A stretch of 64,000 bases of DNA from Vicia villosa (lineage: Eukaryota > Streptophyta > Magnoliopsida > Fabales > Fabaceae): assembly GCF_029867415.1 (NCBI RefSeq), contig NC_081180.1, positions 148,945,263 to 149,009,262 of the forward strand, given 5' to 3'. This document shows positions 55,664 to 64,000 of the stretch, one piece after another (position 1 is the stretch's first letter; every line of letters starts with the position of its first letter). A program made the position numbers and the translations under genes. The notes under the pieces are model-generated. The model was not told where the DNA came from. It searched no databases and worked only from the letters and a program-made list of their open reading frames with translations.

Positions 55664-57242
55664 AAACTCTTGTTTGTCCTCAAACAAAACAATGATAAAT
55701 TTCCGGGAACACAAAATATCACAAATGAAACAACAAGGTAGAAACAAGAACAATTGAATGGTTCAAATTCCAAAAGTACACAAAGATTAATCTTTACCAG
55801 TTTTCATCAAAGTACCATGATAACAATGCTAATCCTATATACAAATTCTATGTCAGAAATTCCACAAAGCAAAAGAAGTTCAAGAATGAATCACACCTAC
55901 GTATTTCTCTACTGAGAGAACAAAAATGGAGGATCCTAACACTCACCAGACAATGACGCAAACATACCGAATTAATTATAAACTCATCTAAGCATAAGAT
56001 ATATAAAAAGTATATAAGCATGAATCACTAAGGACTTTCGGGTTGTAGCTTGGCTTGGTTAACAAGGAAGTGTCATTTCTCAAGGCCATTGAAACAAAAG
56101 GGGTCAATTCCTAAGAGAGCATTCAAATCATGATAATATCCACACATCCTTATCAACCGATCACACAATTTTATTGCTCAAGAGTTCATCTTTTTATTTT
56201 AAAAGAACTAGCTATATACAAAGCTCTTCTCTTTTCCTTTTTCTTTTTCTTTTTTTTTTCTTTTTCTTTTTCTCTCTTGAGCAATTATTTATTTTCTTCT
56301 ACACACCAATACAACCAAGATCAAAATTTTATTCTCCCCAACTTGAATATTACCACCACATAATCACGAATGCTCCCTATTCTAAGGCGAAAAGGAATCA
56401 ATCCTAACCACATTTCATGGTACTTTTCAAGGTTCAAAGAAAGTCATCAAGATTCAAATCAAAATTCGGCAATTATAAGGCATGACATGATACCGATTGA
56501 ATCTTGGCAAAATGGCTCAAAGTGGTTAGCAAATACTCACACACTCACCGGGTAGGTTATATTTGGATTGGAAGTTTTTCTCATAGTGCCGAACAAAACG
56601 CCTTGATCACTTTCATGCTTAACACAATTTAATAACAATGCAAGATTAATCATAATAAAAACGAGTTAAAACGCACATTGCTGGTATCCAGCACAATTTA
56701 TATATATACACAGTGGAAAGTCTCCTCACAACTACAGCTAGGCTAAAGTGATTCACAATTGAACTAATTTTATCCACAGAAATTAATGACAACTAATTTG
56801 TACAATTAAAAGCATCAGAATCGAAGGTACTTGATAAAAAAAATGATAAAGGATGTACCTTGCGCGTACAGTTTTCAACTTATATCATCACCACTCAAAT
56901 TGTGTTGCATCATCCAAATTCATTGTGGCAACAAAAATTCGTGTTCCAGCTAATTAATCATCAGGACAACTTATCAAACCATTATTTCTCAAATATAAAC
57001 ACTAAACTAAAATAAACTACTTAAAAATAAATAAATGCAAAAATAAAATAAACTGAACTTATATAAAATAAAAAAAAAACACACCAAACAGGTGTTAACT
57101 ATCCAAAGGCGTAAACTTAGCCTTTCAAAGTACCTCATCCAAAAGGATGGAACAAAACTATAAACATTAAAAACAAAGTAACTAAAAATTGTTCTAACAT
57201 AAAACTAAAAACAATAAAACATAAAACAGTAAAAAATAAAGT
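55664..57242 (-). other. 3' noncoding tail of the Athila element
   Basis: No coding sequence. The plus strand has a pyrimidine run at about 56223-56276 (purine-rich in the transcript). No tandem repeats like those of the Ogre-like elements. Confidence 0.6.
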
Positions 57243-58415
57243 CTACTCCTCATCGGAAGTCTCCCGATCATCCTGCTCCATCCCCTCCTCAGGATCTGGC
57301 CTGCCCTCAGGCCATGAAGCATAGGCAGATAAATCATCCCTGGAACCAACAGGCTGCTGCAGAGAAAGCTGCCGGATAGAATCCTGCAAAAACATAAACG
57401 CTCTCTGATGCGCCATATGCATCTGATAGTTCCAATCACTTGCATCACCATACTGTGGACCAGCAGGCGGTGCAGCAGCAACCGGAACAGCCTGAGAAGC
57501 ATCGGGAAGGTCAGATGCACCAGCAGCAACACCAAAAGGACGACCTCCAGGCAAACAGTACCTGTTAGCAAAAATATCATCGATAATACCATCCATGGGG
57601 ATCATCCCACCAGATGGGAACCGGACACCAGCCTTCCTGCACAAACCCATTATTAAACCAGGAAAAATCAACCTACATTTCACCCCATCTCCATGAAGAG
57701 TCCCATTCAGGGCGACTCTTTTCAGCTCATTCGCCACAATCCTGGACACATCAATGTTATCACCATTTAGAATACCCTGAACCAAACCTGCCGTATCAAT
57801 GGTGAGGGAAGAAGTGTGACTCCGTGGCCTAATGTTGTAAAGGACCACCGAAGTCACCAACTGAGCCTCCTCCGTCAACTGACTACGAGTAAAAGTCTTT
57901 GGCAGCCCAGCTTTAGTCAGAGTATAGGTGAAACCAGTCCTGCAAATCCTGTCCCTAATGCTGTCTGCATCCCAATTTCCTCTATTCAACCTGGGATGGT
58001 ACTGACACTCTTCTACCAAAGCAAGAGGGTTATCCAGAAAATCAAAAATTGCCTCTTTGCTAAAATCAATGGCCTTACCTCTCACCCATGTTTTAAACGG
58101 GTAAGCTTCAGTACCTGACCAACTGCTCGGAGGCAAGGCATTTGCATAAAACTCTCTGACAATCTCCACCTGATAGAATTGTGGTGGAGTGAACAACTTG
58201 TCCCAGCATGTTTCAGACAAAGCAGTCCACGCCCTTTGGAAGAGGCCGTGGTCAATAGGAATCACCGTGCGTTCACTCCACACCACGCGGCTTTCAAGCT
58301 CATGGTACCTCGCCTCTTGCTCCGGACCTAGAAACTTCGTCCGATCAAACCTGCCAGCTTGTGAGGAAGATCCCTCACCAGAACCAGTCTTCTTCCTTTT
58401 CAAAAAAGGTGCCAT
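57243..58415 (-). CDS. Athila downstream ORF (env-position protein)
   Basis: A 390-residue protein encoded after pol. I start it at the ATG at 58413-58415, not at the more distant ATG at 58467-58469, because a splice-acceptor sequence (TTGTGCAG) ends two bases before it and the protein from there (MAPFLKRKKTGSGEGSSSQ) has the usual basic, Ser-rich start. Middle motifs are LFQRAWTALSETCWDKLF, VREFYANALPP, WVRGKAIDFSKEAI and a C-terminal part with VNELKRVALNG-like text, ending in a very acidic tail (EEGMEQDDRETSDEE). It fits the putative plant transposon protein family found in Athila-type elements. I see no signal peptide or membrane segment, so calling it an envelope protein is not supported by sequence. 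Its role is unknown to me. Expression is probably from a spliced mRNA. It is open from end to end. Confidence 0.85.
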   Translation of the reverse strand: MAPFLKRKKTGSGEGSSSQAGRFDRTKFLGPEQEARYHELESRVVWSERTVIPIDHGLFQRAWTALSETCWDKLFTPPQFYQVEIVREFYANALPPSSWSGTEAYPFKTWVRGKAIDFSKEAIFDFLDNPLALVEECQYHPRLNRGNWDADSIRDRICRTGFTYTLTKAGLPKTFTRSQLTEEAQLVTSVVLYNIRPRSHTSSLTIDTAGLVQGILNGDNIDVSRIVANELKRVALNGTLHGDGVKCRLIFPGLIMGLCRKAGVRFPSGGMIPMDGIIDDIFANRYCLPGGRPFGVAAGASDLPDASQAVPVAAAPPAGPQYGDASDWNYQMHMAHQRAFMFLQDSIRQLSLQQPVGSRDDLSAYASWPEGRPDPEEGMEQDDRETSDEE

Positions 58416-58469
58416 TCCTGCACAATTGTAATTCAAACAAAACACGCACAATTGAAACAAAGTTAGCAT

Positions 58470-59329
58470 AACCTCTCAACTAAAAACCCACATCAGTCCA
58501 CATTCATCATCAATCACAAAACAGGCCTAAACAAATACTCAGAATGCATAAAAAAAATTTCAAAGTTGAACCCAGGGCGCGACGCGCGCTGGACAGGGCG
58601 CGACGCGCGCTCTGCGAAACCCAGAAAAATCCTTCATTTTTCTGCAAAACAGAAGAGGAGAACAAACTTCTCCTCACTTCTAAGGGTTCCAGCAAGCAAT
58701 ATTTACAGTCAAAGCGTGGTTTCTACCCTAATTTTTCAAAATTATTCAAAATATTCCTAAGTCTAAAAACCTAACAACTAAAACTATTTTAATGGAAAGA
58801 AAGGAGAAGAAGAACATACCTTAGATGATTGATGACAGTAGGGAGACGAGTGTTAGTGAGGATAAATGCAAGAATCAAAAAAATTTGGTTGTGTGTGTGT
58901 TTGGTTTCTTGGCACAAAGAGGAATGGAGGCTATGACCTCCAAAAACCCTAAAACTTACTTCTGAACACGAAACCGGGTCGGGCCCAGCATGGGTGGGCC
59001 CAAACAAAATTATTTTTTTTCAAAAATATGTACAGCGCGCGACGCGCGCAGAACCGGCGCGACGCGCCCTCATCTCTGCCTGGAAGGGGTCCTTGAGTAC
59101 ACATAGCGCGCGACGCGCGCTAATGGGTGCGACGCGCGCTACACCAGAAACAGCAGAAAAACTGCATTGTTTCAGCACGCCCAAAAATACCGGTAGATCG
59201 TTTCTGGCTCGACGACAACTCAAAAATCCCACCTGCAAAAATAACACAAATACAAGTGAATATATACAACTTGGGGTGCCTCCCAAGAGCGCTTTGTTTA
59301 ACGTCGGTCAGCTCGACGGTCAAAGGCAA
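58470..59329 (-). other. Spacer between pol and the downstream ORF, with CpG palindrome pairs
   Basis: No gene. It contains GCGCGACGCGCGC-type palindromes in three pairs: centres 58582 and 58603 (21 bp apart), 59042 and 59062 (20 bp), 59113 and 59132 (19 bp). The same motif type is in the 3' LTR of this element and, more weakly, in the solo LTR at 31995-33304. The spacer would hold the intron end for the downstream ORF. Confidence 0.8.
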
Positions 59330-62300
59330 TCAAGGATCGCCAAACGATAAAACGCAAGTTTCACGATTAAAATCGCTTCCTCGATACACCTTCAACCTCT
59401 GACCATTTACTACCCACTCTTGGTTTGATTTTTGGTCCTCTATCACAATAGCCCCTTGGCTTCTCACTTCTTTGACCAAAAACGGTCCGGACCATTTAGA
59501 CTTCAACTTTCCCGGGAAAAGTCTTAACCGGGAATTGAAGAGTAAAACTAATTGCCCTACCTTAAAGTCCTTCATTCTAACCTTACTATCATGATAGAAT
59601 TTGGTCTTTTCTTTGTAAATTGAATTAGACTTATAGGCATGCAATCTCATCTCTTCCAACTCATTAAGTTGGATTTTTCTTCTCTCTCCACACAACTTGT
59701 GGTCAAAATTCAAAAGCTTCAAGGCCCAATATGCCTTATGCTCTAGTTCTACGGGAAGGTGGCAACTTTTACCATACACCATTTGGAATGGTGTAAGACC
59801 GATCGGTGCTTTGAAAGCGGTCCGATACGCCCACAAGGTTTCATCAAGCTTCATTGACCAATCCTTCCTAGAACTAGACACAGTTTTCTCAAGAATTCTC
59901 TTAATCTCTCGATTGGTCCTCTCAACTTGCCCATTAGTTTGTGGATGATATGGAGTAGCTACCTTGTGCTTTACTCCATATTGCTCCAACACTTTTTCAA
60001 GCGGAGCATTACAAAAATGAGATCCACCATCACTAATTATCACTCTTGGCGAGCCAAACCGCGAAAATATATTTTTCTTCAAAAACTTTATCACGGTCTT
60101 ACCATCTGCTTTGGGTGAAGCAATCGCTTCCACCCACTTAGACACATAATCAACAGCTACCAAGATGTATTCATTTGACATTGAGGAAGGGAATGGTCCA
60201 ACAAAGTCAATACCCCAACAATCAAATACCTCAACTTCTACAATACTTTGGAGGGGCATTTCCTCTCTTTTCCCTATTCCTCCAGTTCTTTGACAACTGT
60301 CGCATGAGGCAACATGGTGGTAGGCGTCTTTGAACAAAGTAGGCCACCAAAATCCCGATTGAAGGACTTTTGTGGCCGTACGCAAACCATTAAAATGACC
60401 ACCATAAGGCGAATTGTGGCAATGCCACAAAATGCTTTTTGTCTCCTCATCCGCGACACATCTTCTCAGAAGATTGTCACTACTCAACTTAAACAAGTGA
60501 GGATCATCCCAAACATAGAAATTAGCATCGTTCAAAAACTTTTTCCTTTGATTCCAAGTTAGATCCTCCGGTATCCAGCCAGATGCTTTGTGATTAGCCA
60601 TATCTGCGAACCAGGGTCTAACTTCTTGTACCATGTACAGTTTTTCATCCGGGAATTCTTCCCTCACTTCTTTTTCATTATTTGTCACCTCGGTATTCAC
60701 TAACCGAGACAAATGATCCGCAATCAAATTTTCTGTACCTTTCTTATCTTTCACTTCAAGATCAAATTCTTGAAGCAAAAGAATCCACCGAATAAGCCTC
60801 TGTTTTGAATCAGGCTTGGTGAGAAGATATTTGATTGCGGCATGATCAGTATAACACACAACTTTAGAACCAATGAGGTAAGGACGAAACTTTTCCAATG
60901 CAAATACAATTGCGAGCAATTCTTTTTCTGTGGTAGCATAGTTGACCTGTGCCTCATTTAAAACTTTGCTCGCATAATGTATAGCATGGAATTGCTTGTT
61001 CTTCCTTTGGCCTAAGACCGCACCAACCGCATAGTCACTAGCATCGCACATGAGTTCAAACTCAAGCGACCAATTAGGAGCGACAATTATGGGTGTGGTG
61101 GTCAAATTTGCTTTAAGTTCTAGGAAAGCTTTTAGACATGATTCATCAAAATTAAATTCCATACCTTTGTTGAGCAAATTACTCAAAGGCTTTGCGACCT
61201 TGGAGAAATCTTTGATGAATCTTCTATAGAACCCAGCATGTCCTAAGAAGCTCCTTATGCCTTTCACATTCACCGGAGGGGGAAGTTTTTCAATAACTTC
61301 AATTTTTGCCGGATCGACCTCAAGCCCCTTTGAAGAAACCTTGTGGCCAAGAACAATCCCATCCGTCACCATGAAAGTGCATTTCTCCCAGTTGAGAACC
61401 AAATTTGTCTCAATGCATCTCTCCATCACCACATCAAGGTTCTTCAAGCACAAGTCAAATGATGACCCGTACACAGAAAAATCATCCATGAACACCTCAA
61501 TGCTTTTTTCGATCAAATCTGAGAAGATAGCTTGCATGCACCTTTGAAATGTTGCAGGAGCATTACATAGTCCAAATGGCATTCTTCGGTAAGCGAAAAC
61601 ACCAAAAGGACATGTAAAAGCAGTTTTCTCGTGGTCCGCCGGATTCACTGATATTTGATTGTATCCCGAATAACCATCCAAGAAACAATAGAAATTTCTT
61701 CCGGCTAACCTTTCTAACATTTGATCCATAAAGGGCAATGGAAAGTGATCTTTTCTTGTTGCTTGGTTCAACCTCCTATAGTCAATACACATACGCCACC
61801 CGGTCACCGCTCTCGAAGGAATCAACTCGTTCTTCTCATTTCTCACAACTGTCAATCCACCCTTCTTAGGAACCACATGCACCGGGCTCACCCATTCACT
61901 ATCGGAGATGGGATAAATCATCCCCGCCTCTAATAACTTCACAACCTCTTTTCTAACAACTTCTTTCATGGTTGGATTCAATCGCCTTTGAGGTTGTGCC
62001 ACGGGCCGAAAATCATCTTCTAACATAATCTTATGCATACAATAGGCCGGACTAATACCCTTCAAGTCGGATAAAACCCATCCTATTGCTTCTTGATTCT
62101 TTGTCAACACTTCCTTCAATCGATGCTCTTCCTTCTTAGACAAACCACTATTAATGATAACCGGCTTAGTAGAATTGTCACCGAGAAACACGTATTTCAA
62201 GTGAGATGGTAACACATTCAACTCCACCTTTTGCTCTTCAACTTTAGGTTCATCCTTCAACTCTTCAATTTGAGTTTCAAATGGATTCATCTCCTCACAA

Positions 62301-64000
62301 GCCTCTAAGTTTCTCAAGCAATCTTCAATTTCCTTCTCTTGATCTTTGGTGAGAACTTCGAGAGCTTCCATTAAAGTCTTCTCAAGAGGATTCGACAAGT
62401 ACATTTGATTTTCCACTTTCATAATAGCCCTTTCGGTAGCATCGATTCTAAAACAATCATCCTCATCATTAGGATGCTTGATGGCTTCAAAGAGATCAAG
62501 GCATAATTCTTCATCTTGGTACCTTAATTTCATTAAGCCATCATCAATGTCGATCATCATTCGGGCCGTCTTCATAAAAGGCCTTCCTAAGATCAATGGA
62601 ATCTCAGGATCTTCTTCCATGTCTATAACGATAAAATCAACAGGATACCAAAATTTGTCAACCTTGACAAGCAAGTCTTCCGCAACTCCATGAGGATGAG
62701 CTGTGGACTTATCTGCTAATGATAACGTCATTCTTGTCGGTTTCAAATCATTGATTCCTAATCTTCTCACCATTGACAAAGGGATCAAATTAATGCTAGA
62801 ACCGGTATCTACCAAACCTTTGCCTATGTGAACATTTCCAATAGACACCGGTAAGGTTACCCGCCCAGGATCATTTGATTTTATCGGAGTAGTGCGTTGA
62901 ATTAACGCATTACAACAAGAGCTCACCGTTACTACCTCCGGATCCAAGAATCTTCTCTTCTTAGTGATGATGTCTTTGATGAATTTTGCATACATCGGCA
63001 TTTGCTCTAATGCTTCGGAAAAAGGGACATTGATTTGCAACTTGCTAAAAATGTCCAAGAACCGAGCATAGTGCTTTGCATCTTCTTTCTTTGACGGACC
63101 GGGAGGGTAAGGTAATTTCTTCACTTGTATAGAATCATCCACCTTCTTCTTTCCCTTTTCACTCACACTCAATTTTTTTCTTTCTTTTTCTACAACTTTC
63201 TCAAGAGTTTCTTTTTCCACTAATTCTTTCTCTTTCTCATTTTCAACTAAATCACCCTCAACATTTTTTTCTACTTCAATCACCCTATCTTTTTCACTCT
63301 CAACAATTTCCTCCTCAACTATCTCTCCTACACCCATATCAATATTTCTACCGCTACGAGTTAGAATTGACTTACAATGCTCACGAGGATTTTCTTTTGT
63401 AGTAGCCGGAAAAGGACCTTTGTTTTGATCGGCAAGTTGCTTTGACAATTGCCCGACTTGAGTTTCAAGGTTCTTAATTGCGGCATCCGTACTCTTTTGG
63501 CTTGCAATTTGCAATTGCATGAATTGGCTAAGAGTGTCCTCGATAGAAAGCTTTGTTTGTTGAGGTTGTTGATTGTAACCGCCTTGATAAGGATTTTGAC
63601 GATTCGATGGGCCCGCTTCCGGCCTCCATCCTTGATGATAACCTTGATTACCTCTTTGTTGGTAACCTTGGTTATTGTTGTAAGGTTGTTGTTGTGGTCT
63701 CCCACCATATCCTTGATTAGGATTAGACACATAATTCACCTCTTCATCCGGTGGAGGACAAAAACCAGTTTGATGGTCACCCCTACACAATTCACAACAC
63801 ATCACATGTTGATTTTTAGAAGGGCTCCCATTTATCTCTTTGATTTGTTGAGGGAGTTTTGACATTTGTTGAGTGAGCAATTCAACTTGTTGTGTCAATA
63901 ACTTGTTTTGAGCAAGTATTGCATCACTAGTGTTCAATTCAAGAACTCCCGGTTTTCTTTGCAATGCACTACGGTTGTGTTGCCCTTGATGATCATTCAA
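59330..64000 (-). CDS. Athila gag-pol polyprotein (5' part missing)
   Basis: A single open frame of 1556 residues up to the window edge; the first Met shown is probably internal to gag. Residue numbers count from 64000. A gag zinc knuckle CX2CX3HX4C is at 69-81, followed by Asn/Gln/Gly-rich and Glu/Lys-rich stretches. Protease: DTGSSINLIP at 398-407. Reverse transcriptase: LDGYSGY at 774-780, FMDD at 837-840. RNase H: Asp in CDASDY (986), Glu in TEKEL (about 1027), Asp in YTDH (1052). Integrase: His/Cys zinc site ending CDSC (1233-1236), then the catalytic triad D1265 (GIDF), D1324 (ISDGG), E1360 (GQVE), spacing D-35-E. All catalytic residues are present. It ends at a normal stop at 59330. 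It makes cDNA in cytoplasmic particles and integrates it in the nucleus. The order protease, RT, RNase H, integrase is that of Ty3-gypsy. The polyprotein looks functional from here. Confidence 0.97.
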   Translation of the reverse strand: MNDHQGQHNRSALQRKPGVLELNTSDAILAQNKLLTQQVELLTQQMSKLPQQIKEINGSPSKNQHVMCCELCRGDHQTGFCPPPDEEVNYVSNPNQGYGGRPQQQPYNNNQGYQQRGNQGYHQGWRPEAGPSNRQNPYQGGYNQQPQQTKLSIEDTLSQFMQLQIASQKSTDAAIKNLETQVGQLSKQLADQNKGPFPATTKENPREHCKSILTRSGRNIDMGVGEIVEEEIVESEKDRVIEVEKNVEGDLVENEKEKELVEKETLEKVVEKERKKLSVSEKGKKKVDDSIQVKKLPYPPGPSKKEDAKHYARFLDIFSKLQINVPFSEALEQMPMYAKFIKDIITKKRRFLDPEVVTVSSCCNALIQRTTPIKSNDPGRVTLPVSIGNVHIGKGLVDTGSSINLIPLSMVRRLGINDLKPTRMTLSLADKSTAHPHGVAEDLLVKVDKFWYPVDFIVIDMEEDPEIPLILGRPFMKTARMMIDIDDGLMKLRYQDEELCLDLFEAIKHPNDEDDCFRIDATERAIMKVENQMYLSNPLEKTLMEALEVLTKDQEKEIEDCLRNLEACEEMNPFETQIEELKDEPKVEEQKVELNVLPSHLKYVFLGDNSTKPVIINSGLSKKEEHRLKEVLTKNQEAIGWVLSDLKGISPAYCMHKIMLEDDFRPVAQPQRRLNPTMKEVVRKEVVKLLEAGMIYPISDSEWVSPVHVVPKKGGLTVVRNEKNELIPSRAVTGWRMCIDYRRLNQATRKDHFPLPFMDQMLERLAGRNFYCFLDGYSGYNQISVNPADHEKTAFTCPFGVFAYRRMPFGLCNAPATFQRCMQAIFSDLIEKSIEVFMDDFSVYGSSFDLCLKNLDVVMERCIETNLVLNWEKCTFMVTDGIVLGHKVSSKGLEVDPAKIEVIEKLPPPVNVKGIRSFLGHAGFYRRFIKDFSKVAKPLSNLLNKGMEFNFDESCLKAFLELKANLTTTPIIVAPNWSLEFELMCDASDYAVGAVLGQRKNKQFHAIHYASKVLNEAQVNYATTEKELLAIVFALEKFRPYLIGSKVVCYTDHAAIKYLLTKPDSKQRLIRWILLLQEFDLEVKDKKGTENLIADHLSRLVNTEVTNNEKEVREEFPDEKLYMVQEVRPWFADMANHKASGWIPEDLTWNQRKKFLNDANFYVWDDPHLFKLSSDNLLRRCVADEETKSILWHCHNSPYGGHFNGLRTATKVLQSGFWWPTLFKDAYHHVASCDSCQRTGGIGKREEMPLQSIVEVEVFDCWGIDFVGPFPSSMSNEYILVAVDYVSKWVEAIASPKADGKTVIKFLKKNIFSRFGSPRVIISDGGSHFCNAPLEKVLEQYGVKHKVATPYHPQTNGQVERTNREIKRILEKTVSSSRKDWSMKLDETLWAYRTAFKAPIGLTPFQMVYGKSCHLPVELEHKAYWALKLLNFDHKLCGERRKIQLNELEEMRLHAYKSNSIYKEKTKFYHDSKVRMKDFKVGQLVLLFNSRLRLFPGKLKSKWSGPFLVKEVRSQGAIVIEDQKSNQEWVVNGQRLKVYRGSDFNRETCVLSFGDP

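Larger units (their letters stand above)
54451..64000 (-). mobile_element. Athila-type Ty3-gypsy element, well preserved, cut by the right window edge
   Basis: Minus-strand order from the right edge: gag end, protease, reverse transcriptase, RNase H, integrase in one open frame; a spacer; a separate downstream ORF; a 1.6 kb noncoding tail; polypurine tract; 3' LTR. Athila elements are the plant Ty3-gypsy group with an ORF downstream of pol. The large frames are unbroken, so it is young. The 5' LTR and start of gag are beyond 64000. The candidate target duplication at the left side is gttgt (54446-54450). Confidence 0.9.

Noticed and set aside
56130..56407. Plus-strand frames with Phe/Ser runs (56130-56407)
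   Set aside because: They translate a pyrimidine tract in the noncoding tail of the Athila element.
57243..58415. Calling the Athila downstream ORF an envelope glycoprotein
   Set aside because: No signal peptide, membrane segment or cleavage motif is visible; only its position after pol recalls env.
1..64000. Most of the short reading frames (60-150 codons) on both strands
   Set aside because: They overlap LTRs, repeats or real pol frames in other phases, have no family motifs and have low-complexity or random composition.

Overview
The window is plant nuclear DNA and almost entirely transposable elements nested in one another; I find no intact host gene. It most likely comes from a legume of the pea/vetch/clover group. 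Four LTRs are Ogre/Tat-like (start TGTCATACCCC or TGTTGCACCC on their own strand; three carry a TGGCGA primer site or a purine tract ending in AGGGGCAGC or similar at the edge). There is also an Athila element with an extra ORF, a SIRE/Maximus-like LTR, Ty1-copia, TRIMs, LINEs, a Helitron, hAT and CACTA elements. I cannot name the species.

Layout. 1-9746: a gag-only Ogre-like element on the minus strand, with its 3' LTR cut by the window edge, a 3' noncoding tandem repeat, a frameshifted gag, a primer-binding site and a 3.3 kb 5' LTR. 9747-12894: a plus-strand LTR end carrying a TATA box, then a decayed Athila-like pol remnant. 12895-16440: a minus-strand TRIM-like cluster split by an Ogre-like LTR. 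16468-21446: a plus-strand Ogre-like LTR that has received a TRIM, a 1.2 kb inverted repeat of Ty1-copia RNase H sequence and a truncated LINE. 21447-23961: AT-rich DNA and a possible plant-mobile-domain gene start. 23962-28259: 3' end of another Ogre-like element with its own tandem array. 28457-29096: LINE end. 30190-37012: a degraded Helitron with RepHel gene pieces, split by two solo LTRs with exact target duplications. 37977-38525: hAT-type MITE. 38818-44021: a complete CACTA element (TCA duplication) carrying exon-intron fragments of host genes (Tudor-SN, ribosomal protein L4, a CUE-like protein). 46553-46684: a casein kinase 2 alpha exon. 47890-52500: decayed Ty1-copia with two MITEs inside. 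52740-54446: plant-mobile-domain and FAR1-like gene fragments facing each other. 54451-64000: a well-preserved Athila element (3' LTR, downstream ORF, gag-pol), running off the right edge.

How it fits together. Target-site duplications give an order for several events: the Helitron is older than its two solo LTRs, the copia pol is older than its MITEs, and the FAR1-like fragment is older than the Athila insertion. The two observations I rate highest are the copia-derived inverted repeat sitting downstream of an LTR TATA box (a possible hairpin-RNA source), and pairs of short palindromes about 19-22 bp apart that recur with different sequences in three unrelated LTR families (Ogre, SIRE, Athila). 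The gene-capturing CACTA element is the third. All family assignments are from reading motifs, without database searches.
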